A stretch of DNA of 6,650 nucleotides from an uncultured Verrucomicrobiota bacterium. Its GTDB lineage: Bacteria; Verrucomicrobiota; Kiritimatiellia; RFP12; UBA1067. Below are positions 1 through 5,588 of this stretch, one piece after another. A model generated the notes under the pieces. That model ran no database searches. It was not told where the DNA came from and saw only the letters and a program-made list of their open reading frames with translations. The number at the start of each line of letters is the position of its first letter. Position 1 is the first letter of the stretch. A program made the translations under genes and the position numbers. The stretch lies in contig CAMZDY010000057.1 in the NCBI GenBank assembly GCA_947305585.1, forward strand, positions 1 through 6,650, given 5' to 3'.

Positions 1-22
1 TCAACTGGTTTATAGTCGGCAT
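1..22 (-). CDS. rpsL: Ribosomal protein S12, first seven codons (cut by window edge)
   Basis: Read on the minus strand from an ATG at 22..20, the sequence encodes M-P-T-I-N-Q-L before the window ends. That heptapeptide is the near-universal start of bacterial ribosomal protein S12, a 30S decoding-centre protein. A purine-rich Shine-Dalgarno-like AAGGA lies upstream (about 36-40), although its 14-nt spacing to the ATG is long. A good promoter sits about 35-40 bp upstream, which fits the usual place of rpsL as first gene of the str operon (rpsL-rpsG-fusA-tuf). Only 22 bases are visible, so the identification rests on seven residues plus the promoter context. The following genes lie outside the window and are inferred. 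Confidence 0.8.
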
Positions 23-62
23 GATTTTGTTTTGGTTCCTTCTTTTTCCAACATGGTTGTAT

Positions 63-92
63 ATTATATCATATTTTGGGGTGTTTTGGCAA
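63..92 (-). promoter_or_regulatory. Sigma-70-type extended -10 promoter for rpsL
   Basis: On the minus strand a perfect TATAAT (-10) lies at 68..63, preceded by TG one base upstream (extended -10). A TTGCCA hexamer (5 of 6 to TTGACA) lies at 92..87, giving an 18-bp spacer. Transcription would start near base 56, leaving a leader of roughly 35 nt before the rpsL ATG. The element sits in an AT-rich 90-bp gap between the kinase stop and rpsL. Its core is identical over 17 nt to the promoter at 5560-5588. Confidence 0.8.
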
Positions 93-112
93 GGGGGAAA
101 ATGAAAAAAGTT

Positions 113-1159
113 TCATCGCCGCCAAAACCGCCACCATGCTCCGCCTCGCTTCTTCCGCTTGAGCTCGTCGACAAATTGCCGGATTTCCTCGTCTTCCGTC
201 TCGAACGATAGCGTATCCACCGCCGTACGCTTCATGATTTCCGCATAGTCCACCGGTTTTTCCTCGCTGGAAACATCGGCCGCATACGAAGCCTTGGCCG
301 ACACGTTCACTTCATAGCCGAACTTCTCCAGCATCTCCAAAAGCGCCGTTGCGCCGGAAATCCGGCTCTCGGGCTTTTTTGCGCACATGAGTCCGATCAG
401 CACCGACATCTTCGCCGGAACTTCCGGATTGACGGAGCAAACGTCCGGCAACGGTTCGTCCGACAACAGCCGCCCCATCTGCTCCACCTGATTCATGCCG
501 GCATATGGTGTCTTGCCCGTCAAAAGCTCAAACAGCACTACTCCCAGCGACCACACGTCCGCCCGGGCATCCACCGTGCTCGAATCCAGCGCCTGTTCCG
601 GCGCCATATAACTGGGCGTGCCGAATACGGTTTGCGGCGCGGTCTTGAGCGAATCGGTGCCGTGCACCTTGGCCACCCCCATATCCACCAGTCTGACCGT
701 TCCATCCGGTTCCAACATGATGTTTTCCGGTTTGATATCGCGATGGACGATACCGAAAGGCTCCCCCGCCGCAAGCGCGCTCGCCACGCTGGCGACGATC
801 CGGACCGCCTCGCGATGGCCCTTGGCGCCTCCCATCGCGATGGCCGTGCGCAGGTCCCCGCCGGAAACATAGTCCATGACGAGATAGTGCACCCCCTTGG
901 ACTCGTCGTACCCCACGTCATGCACCGAAACTAGGTTGGGATGGCGGATGCGGGATGCTATCTTGGCCTCGCGCATGAACCGCTTTACGTATTCGGGATT
1001 GCCGTCGGCGATTTTACGGGAAAGTACCTTGAGCGCATAAAGCGTGTCCAACAACTCGTGCCGCACAAGCCACACCTCGCCCAGTCCGCCCTTCCCGAGT
1101 TTGCGCACCACCACGTAGCCGCGGAATCTCTCCTCCGGAACGAAAAGTTCGGCTTCCAT
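113..1159 (-). CDS. Hanks-type serine/threonine protein kinase
   Basis: A 348-residue eukaryote-like protein kinase expected to phosphorylate Ser/Thr on cytosolic proteins. The kinase domain covers about residues 14-285 with all core motifs: glycine loop G22-K-G-G-L-G27, ATP-binding K44, helix-C E64, catalytic loop H139-R-D141 with K143 and N146, metal-binding D159-M-G161 (DMG in place of DFG), a GTPSYMAPE activation-segment end at 180-188, D201 of helix F and R266. The C-terminal 60 or so residues are acidic and then strongly basic, ending in WWRFWRR. There is no transmembrane helix and no PASTA or other sensor domain, unlike PknB/PrkC. The ATG start lies 6 nt after the PP2C stop, so the two genes are probably co-transcribed as an antagonistic pair. 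The signal it senses and its substrates cannot be read from the sequence. Confidence 0.95.
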   Translation of the reverse strand: MEAELFVPEERFRGYVVVRKLGKGGLGEVWLVRHELLDTLYALKVLSRKIADGNPEYVKRFMREAKIASRIRHPNLVSVHDVGYDESKGVHYLVMDYVSGGDLRTAIAMGGAKGHREAVRIVASVASALAAGEPFGIVHRDIKPENIMLEPDGTVRLVDMGVAKVHGTDSLKTAPQTVFGTPSYMAPEQALDSSTVDARADVWSLGVVLFELLTGKTPYAGMNQVEQMGRLLSDEPLPDVCSVNPEVPAKMSVLIGLMCAKKPESRISGATALLEMLEKFGYEVNVSAKASYAADVSSEEKPVDYAEIMKRTAVDTLSFETEDEEIRQFVDELKRKKRGGAWWRFWRR

Positions 1160-1165
1160 CGGTGC

Positions 1166-1882
1166 TCAGCCCTTTTCGTCGACCACGTCCGCCACTATCA
1201 TCGAAAAGTTGTCGTGCGCTCCAGCCTTGCGCACCGCCCCGGACAAGTCCTGAAGCGCCTCTTGGCGGGAATGCGCCGGATCGAGATATTGCCCGATCGT
1301 TTCGTCCGCCAGCACGTCGTGCACTCCGTCGGTGCAGATCAGAAAACGGTCTCCACCCTTGAGGTCCACGCGCAATTCTTCCGGGATTACCTCTTTCTCC
1401 ACTCCAACCGCCCGGGTGAGAACATGCGCCAGCGGATGGCTACGCTTGGCCATTCCGCTAGTGAGGCTCCCTGGAGAAAGACGACTCAACTCGTTGCCGA
1501 TGGTGTGGTCGTTAGTGAGGCATTCCGTCTTGCCGCCACGCAAACGATATACCCGGCTGTCGCCGGCCCATAGCACAATGGCATCGTCGCCATCCACCAT
1601 AAGCGCCGCCACGGTGGTGCCCATCATATGATAGTGATGGCTGACTGCAAACTCCGCAATTCGCTTATGGGCGCGCTTCACCGCGTCTTTCATCTTCCCG
1701 GTTTTTCTGACGTCCGCCATCTCTTCACAAAGAATCCTAGAGGCCACAGCTCCGCCCTCGCCGCCACCCATTCCATCGGCGATCACGTAAAGACCGCGCT
1801 CCGGTAGCGACAGCACCGAATCCTGGTTTTCGGTCCGGACAAGACCGACATCGCTGAAAGAATCGCCAAACGTCTTTTTCAT
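1166..1882 (-). CDS. PP2C-family (PPM) serine/threonine protein phosphatase
   Basis: A 238-residue metal-dependent protein phosphatase, the usual length of a bare bacterial Stp/PstP catalytic domain. Visible motifs are R16-x-x-N-Q-D21, the metal-binding D36-G-M-G-G40, the GTT at 88-90, GDSRVY at 107-112, D185-G186 in a CTDGV context and H223-D-N225 near the end. It should remove phosphate from Ser/Thr and most likely reverses the action of the kinase encoded 6 nt downstream. The frame is open much further upstream, but the ATG at 1882 is chosen because homology begins immediately after it and because it forms an ATGA overlap with the thiG stop, a classic translational-coupling junction. No convincing Shine-Dalgarno precedes it, which also fits reinitiation. 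It has no membrane segment or signal peptide. Confidence 0.95.
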   Translation of the reverse strand: MKKTFGDSFSDVGLVRTENQDSVLSLPERGLYVIADGMGGGEGGAVASRILCEEMADVRKTGKMKDAVKRAHKRIAEFAVSHHYHMMGTTVAALMVDGDDAIVLWAGDSRVYRLRGGKTECLTNDHTIGNELSRLSPGSLTSGMAKRSHPLAHVLTRAVGVEKEVIPEELRVDLKGGDRFLICTDGVHDVLADETIGQYLDPAHSRQEALQDLSGAVRKAGAHDNFSMIVADVVDEKG

Positions 1883-2643
1883 AGGAAGATATCCATAGGG
1901 CTGGTGGCGCTGGCGACATTGCGAGGTGCGGCAGGATGTGCCATTACTGCCATCTCCGCCGCGCGCACCGCCAACTTGAACGCCTCCGCCATCCTTACCG
2001 GATCGTCCGCCGCCGCCACCGCAGTGTTGACCAGAACCGCATCCGCGCCCATTTCGATGGCCTCGGCCGCATGGCTGGGAAGCCCGATGCCAGCATCCAC
2101 CACCACCGGCACGCGCGACTGTTCGACGATAATCTCGATCATGTCGCGAGTGCGGATGCCACGATTGGATCCGATGGGACTGCCGAGCGGCATGACGGCC
2201 GCCGCTCCCGCCTCTTCGCAATGGCGCGCAAGCACCGGATCGGCGTTGATGTAAGGCAGAACCACCATCCCCAACTTGACGCATTCCTCCACCGCTTTGA
2301 GCGTTTCAACCGGATCGGGCAGCAGATATCTGGCGTCTGGATGTATCTCCAGCTTGATCCAATCGAATCCGGCCGCCTTGCCCAGCCTGGCTATGCGTAC
2401 CGCCTCTGCGGCGTTGCGCGCACCGGACGTATTGAGCATTACCTCCACATTGGAACGATCGATAACCTTCAGAATGTCGTCATGCGCGGCGTCGCCCTCG
2501 TGCACCCGGGTGAGCGCGCTGGTGACAAGTTCGGTTTCCGAAGCCGCCAGCGCGCCCCGCATCACATCGGACGAAGCGAACTTGCCGGTGCCCAGAAAGA
2601 AACGGTTAGTGAATTTGCGACCGCCGATCACAAGATCTCGCAT
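1879..2643 (-). CDS. thiG: Thiazole synthase
   Basis: A 254-residue, full-length ThiG (E. coli form about 256). It makes the thiazole phosphate moiety of thiamine from 1-deoxy-D-xylulose 5-phosphate, dehydroglycine and ThiS thiocarboxylate in the cytosol. Recognisable are the N-terminal FLGTGKF at 16-22, the NTSGA at 71-75, the Schiff-base lysine K97 in the W-I-K-L-E-I-H-P-D-A-R block with E99, the MPLG-x-PIGSN block, VVDAGIG and GADAVLVNTA near the C-terminus, and the closing ATSP-x-x-x-FL. An AAAGG lies 7-8 nt before the ATG, supporting this start. It begins 15 nt after the CvpA-like gene and its TGA overlaps the phosphatase ATG. No thiS, thiF, thiH, thiO or other thiamine gene is present in the window, so it is an orphan here. 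No TPP riboswitch was recognised in front of the operon. Confidence 0.95.
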   Translation of the reverse strand: MRDLVIGGRKFTNRFFLGTGKFASSDVMRGALAASETELVTSALTRVHEGDAAHDDILKVIDRSNVEVMLNTSGARNAAEAVRIARLGKAAGFDWIKLEIHPDARYLLPDPVETLKAVEECVKLGMVVLPYINADPVLARHCEEAGAAAVMPLGSPIGSNRGIRTRDMIEIIVEQSRVPVVVDAGIGLPSHAAEAIEMGADAVLVNTAVAAADDPVRMAEAFKLAVRAAEMAVMAHPAAPRNVASATSPMDIFL

Positions 2644-2658
2644 ATCAAAGCCTTTCGG

Positions 2659-3069
2659 TCATGGAATTGGCAGATAGGAAAGAATTTCGCTCTTTTCGGA
2701 AAGAAGCGCCAAGAAATCCGGGCCCAGTAGCGTTACGGCCAATCCGGACAGGGCAAACCCGGTCAGCAAGCCGACGAGAAAACCGAAGATGGCATCGGCC
2801 GGTTGCGCCAGGAGTCCGGCCACCAGTTTGCGCACGATCAGTCGCACCAGACCGAAGACCACGAGGCTTGCCACCATCACGGCCACCACCCGTCCCCAGG
2901 CTCCGGAAATAAAGTCGGCGGACATTCCCCAACCCACCTTTCCGGTAAATCCTCCCGCTATCGACGCCAGCAGAAAAGCCAGCGAACCGGAGAACCCGCC
3001 AAAAGAACCCATCACCGCCACGGCAAAGGCCGAAGCGATAATGATGTAGTCGGGGATGGTAAGCGTCAT
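2659..3069 (-). CDS. CvpA-family inner-membrane protein
   Basis: A 136-residue, very hydrophobic protein with four predicted membrane segments at about 8-20, 27-45, 60-78 and 92-114. The N-terminal pattern (aspartate before a hydrophobic run, then a Gly-rich turn and a second helix), the central Arg/Lys-bearing loop after helix 3 and the Gly-rich fourth helix match the CvpA (colicin V production) family. These proteins are usually about 160 residues and their molecular role is poorly defined; they are linked to envelope homeostasis. The ATG forms an ATGA overlap with the stop of the upstream TPR lipoprotein and no clear Shine-Dalgarno is seen, so translation is probably coupled. Family assignment rests on topology and pattern, so a generic small membrane protein remains possible. 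Confidence 0.75.
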   Translation of the reverse strand: MTLTIPDYIIIASAFAVAVMGSFGGFSGSLAFLLASIAGGFTGKVGWGMSADFISGAWGRVVAVMVASLVVFGLVRLIVRKLVAGLLAQPADAIFGFLVGLLTGFALSGLAVTLLGPDFLALLSEKSEILSYLPIP

Positions 3070-4211
3070 TTGCGCTTGGATGCCAGCTCGTCGCGATAGG
3101 ACTGGTAGGCGTCGGCGATATTGCCCTTACCCACTTTGCGGCACGCTTTGACGATGCCGTCAAGCGCCGCCAGATCGTTGGGATCGGTGGCGAGCGCCCG
3201 GGAATAGTAATCCTGCGCCACCGCATGGAAGCCGAGCCGGAACGCCAGATTGGCGGTGGTCATCAGCGTGGACGTGCTGGTGGGCTGAAGCGCACAGGCG
3301 GTGCGATAGGCGTCGAGCTGCTTTTTGGCGCCGGCCGGAGTCTTCTCGATCTTGGGAATCACGACCGCCAGCCCCAGCGCCGCCTTGTGGCTCAAAGGAT
3401 CGGCCGCCAGCGCATCTTCGTATTTCTTGCGCGCTTTCGTGAGCTGGCCTTTCTTCTGCAACGACTCCGCTTCGGCGATCAGCGTGGCCGCTTTTTCGCT
3501 GTTGCGGTCGGCCACGCCGGGACGCGAAGCCGCCTTGCGGTTGATGGTTTCGTTGAGATCCGGGATGTACGAACGCTGAACCTTCTGCACGTGTATGTCG
3601 GCGGTCTGCTCCAACCTGACGTAGAAGTTGAAAGCTTCGCGCGAGGCTTCATAGTAGCGGTCGAAACCGTCGCGATAGAGCAGCCCCAAATGGTACCAGG
3701 CGGCGGGATTGCGCCGGTTGAGGCGAATGGCCCGGAATAGCGCGATGCGCGCTATGTCGAACTCCTGCACCGACATCTGCACCACTCCGATTCCGGCATA
3801 CGCCTGCGAGCGGATCTCCGGCGGCTGCGCGGCGTCTTCCGCCAACTTGCGATACTGCAACATCGCAAACGCATAATCGCGGCCGTGATATGCCGCTTCT
3901 GCCGCCGTGAGAATGGTATCGCTGGCATCCGGTTCCAGTTCCAGCGCCTTGGCGATGGTTTTGCGCGCCTCGACAATCCGTCCGAGGTCTATCTCGGTTC
4001 TGGCCAACTGCACCAATGCGTCGACGTTGCCTGGATTGCGCTTGACCGCCTTGGCGGCCAGCTTCTCCGCCGTCCTGAGATCGTGCCGGGCATAGGCCGC
4101 ACGCGACTCCGCCAGCTGCGCCGTGCCGTCGCCGCCGCAGCCTGCGAGTATAGCCGCCAACAAAACCGGCGAAACCGCCTTAAGCGCGGATGATAGCGAG
4201 AAATTCGTCAC
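3066..4211 (-). CDS. TPR-repeat lipoprotein
   Basis: A 381-residue protein starting at GTG (4211..4209). The N-terminus is a short lipoprotein signal peptide: K11, a hydrophobic stretch V13-A23 and a lipobox L22-A-G-C25, so the mature protein would begin with lipidated C25. Residue +2 is Gly, which by the enterobacterial rule favours the outer membrane. The rest is helical with about eight to nine tetratricopeptide repeats: roughly 30-62, 63-96, 97-130, 134-168, 169-203, a charged linker to about 238, then 239-273, 274-311, 312-345 and 346-380. Such proteins usually act as periplasm-facing scaffolds, but the partner is unknown. The GTG is chosen over the longer open frame because GGAGG lies 6 nt upstream and because the signal peptide starts there. 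The gene begins inside the 3' end of the mutase gene (32-nt overlap). The nearby Lol genes fit a lipoprotein cargo but do not prove a link. Confidence 0.88.
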   Translation of the reverse strand: MTNFSLSSALKAVSPVLLAAILAGCGGDGTAQLAESRAAYARHDLRTAEKLAAKAVKRNPGNVDALVQLARTEIDLGRIVEARKTIAKALELEPDASDTILTAAEAAYHGRDYAFAMLQYRKLAEDAAQPPEIRSQAYAGIGVVQMSVQEFDIARIALFRAIRLNRRNPAAWYHLGLLYRDGFDRYYEASREAFNFYVRLEQTADIHVQKVQRSYIPDLNETINRKAASRPGVADRNSEKAATLIAEAESLQKKGQLTKARKKYEDALAADPLSHKAALGLAVVIPKIEKTPAGAKKQLDAYRTACALQPTSTSTLMTTANLAFRLGFHAVAQDYYSRALATDPNDLAALDGIVKACRKVGKGNIADAYQSYRDELASKRK

Positions 4212-5526
4212 GCTTGGCCTCCATGATTGCCGGGGTTTTGCCTTCGAGATTGAGCCGCACCAGCGGTTCGGTATTGGACATACGCACATTGGCCCAGTAG
4301 CCTTCCGAGTCCCATGCGTCCACGCTGACACCGTCAAGTTCGAACACCTTGGCCTTGTCGGCATAGAGCGACTTGATCTTCGCCAGGATTTCGGCGGGGG
4401 GAGTGACCGTTTTGGTGTTGATCTCGCCCGACTGGCTGTACTTCTTGAGCGGAGCGATCAGCTCCGAAAGCGGCTTGTCGGAAGCGGAAACGATATTGGC
4501 GAGCGCATAGGTGGCCATGGAACTGGATTCCGCCGTGGAATTGGCCTTGAAGTAGTAGTGGCCGGAAAGCTCACCCGCGAAAATGGCATCGTTCTGGCGC
4601 ATCTGCTCCTTGATGAAGCTGTGTCCCACCCGCGACATCATAGGCCGTCCGCCTGCCGCCGCAATCGTTTCCTCCGCCATCTTGGTGGAGCGAAGGTCGT
4701 AGAAGCATACGGCCCCGGGGTTGGTCTTGAGCAGGTCCTGCGAGATGAGCGCCGTGATGAAATCCATGGGGATGATCTCGCCCTTCTCGTCGATGAATCC
4801 CGCACGGTCGGCATCGCCGTCGAATGCCACGCCGAACGCGTACTTGCCGGGATTGGCCTTGATGAGTTTCTGCAGATCCTTCAACGTCTCGGTATGGAGC
4901 GGATTGGCGTCGTGGTTGGGGAAATCGCCGTCGTATTCGCCGAAGAGATCGTCATGGGTCAGCATGTCCTGCTCCGTAAACGCCACCGACTCGGCGATGC
5001 CCATGCCGTTGGCGAAGTCCATCGCCACCTTGACGGGCCTCGCGAGATGCGCGAACTTGCGGACATGCTCGCCGTAAGCCTTGGATATGTCCACGCTCGT
5101 CACCGTACCGGTTCCCCGGGGCGGCTCGTTGTCGGGCATAGACATGACGATCGCTTCGATGTCCTTGATGCCGGTGGCGCCGGAAATCGGCACCGCGTTG
5201 GCCTTGCACAGCTTGCAGCCGTTCCATTCCTTCGTATTGTGCGAAGCGGTTATCATGACCGAACCGTCGGCCTTCAGCGAAGCGTTGGCGAAATAGCTCA
5301 TGGGCGTGGAAGCAAGCCCCACATCGATAACGTCCGCGCCCTCGTCCACCAAGCCTTTGGCGAACGCCGCAAACAGACTGTCGGACGACTTGCGGCAATC
5401 GCGCGCCACCACCACCTTCTTCACCTGCGCGAACCGCGCATAGGCACGGGCGATCTTGTAGAAAATGCCCTCGTCCAGATCCTGTCCGTACACGCCACGG
5501 ATGTCGTAAGCTTTGAAGATACTCAT
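4180..5526 (-). CDS. Phosphomannomutase/phosphoglucomutase
   Basis: A 448-residue alpha-D-phosphohexomutase that interconverts hexose 1- and 6-phosphates (mannose and/or glucose), supplying GDP-mannose or UDP-glucose precursors for envelope polysaccharides. All four family motifs are present: N-terminal F-K-A-Y-D-I-R-G, the phosphoserine loop T93-A-S-H-N97 with catalytic S95, the Mg-binding loop D236-G-D-A-D-R241, the sugar-binding G318-E-L-S-G-H323, and the phosphate-binding R415-M-S-N-T-E-P-L-V-R424. The GE-L-SGH form fits the bifunctional PMM/PGM (AlgC/ManB) group rather than GlmM, which has GEQSGH. Length is normal (about 450-460). The ATG at 5526 is preceded by AAAGG with 7 nt spacing and lies about 27 nt after the predicted transcription start. 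It is the first gene of the six-gene run. Substrate preference cannot be fixed from sequence. Confidence 0.93.
   Translation of the reverse strand: MSIFKAYDIRGVYGQDLDEGIFYKIARAYARFAQVKKVVVARDCRKSSDSLFAAFAKGLVDEGADVIDVGLASTPMSYFANASLKADGSVMITASHNTKEWNGCKLCKANAVPISGATGIKDIEAIVMSMPDNEPPRGTGTVTSVDISKAYGEHVRKFAHLARPVKVAMDFANGMGIAESVAFTEQDMLTHDDLFGEYDGDFPNHDANPLHTETLKDLQKLIKANPGKYAFGVAFDGDADRAGFIDEKGEIIPMDFITALISQDLLKTNPGAVCFYDLRSTKMAEETIAAAGGRPMMSRVGHSFIKEQMRQNDAIFAGELSGHYYFKANSTAESSSMATYALANIVSASDKPLSELIAPLKKYSQSGEINTKTVTPPAEILAKIKSLYADKAKVFELDGVSVDAWDSEGYWANVRMSNTEPLVRLNLEGKTPAIMEAKRDEFLAIIRA
4209..4222 (-). promoter_or_regulatory. Ribosome binding site and GTG start of the TPR lipoprotein
   Basis: On the minus strand GGAGG at 4222..4218 is followed by 6 nt and then GTG at 4211..4209. 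This is a near-ideal Shine-Dalgarno spacing. It lies inside the coding sequence of the upstream mutase, where it encodes part of its M-E-A-K-R stretch. It decides the start of the lipoprotein: the alternative start about 51 codons upstream would place the signal peptide in the middle of the protein. Confidence 0.85.
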
Positions 5527-5559
5527 TGTGCCACCTTTCCTTTGCTTGTGTTTTAAGGT

Positions 5560-5588
5560 ATTATATCATATTTTGACGAAAAAATCAA
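5560..5588 (-). promoter_or_regulatory. Extended -10 promoter of the mutase-to-kinase operon
   Basis: On the minus strand a perfect TATAAT lies at 5565..5560 with an upstream TG (extended -10). TTGATT (4 of 6 to TTGACA) lies at 5588..5583, giving an optimal 17-bp spacer. Transcription would begin near 5553, about 27 nt before the mutase ATG. The -35 hexamer overlaps the lolD TGA stop codon at 5587..5585. No hairpin terminator separates lolD from this promoter, so read-through from the Lol genes may add to expression. Confidence 0.82.

Noticed and set aside
23..112. Possible small ORF or regulatory RNA in the gap between the kinase and rpsL
   Set aside because: The gap is explained by a promoter and a short leader; no structured RNA or start with a ribosome binding site other than that of rpsL was found.
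101..116. Perfect 6-bp inverted repeat (ATGAAA, 4-nt loop, TTTCAT) at the kinase stop codon as a possible terminator
   Set aside because: The stem is short, entirely A/T-rich except one G-C pair, and overlaps the stop codon; the following TTTT is interrupted by a C run. Too weak to call an intrinsic terminator.
941..1573. A 210-codon plus-strand frame spanning the kinase-phosphatase junction
   Set aside because: It is antisense to the N-terminal half of the kinase and most of the phosphatase, both with complete motifs; no independent support.
1936..2730. A 264-codon plus-strand frame opposite thiG
   Set aside because: His/Arg-rich antisense shadow of a highly conserved enzyme; no domain recognised.
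2645..3226. A 193-codon minus-strand frame overlapping the CvpA-like gene and the end of the TPR gene
   Set aside because: It lies in a different frame from both real genes, is Arg/Gly-rich and shows no domain; the CvpA frame has the membrane-protein pattern and an ATGA junction.
4123..5556. A 477-codon open frame on the plus strand opposite the mutase gene
   Set aside because: It is antisense to a gene with every phosphohexomutase motif, is rich in His/Arg/Gly as expected for a GC-driven shadow, and shows no recognisable domain or supporting start context.
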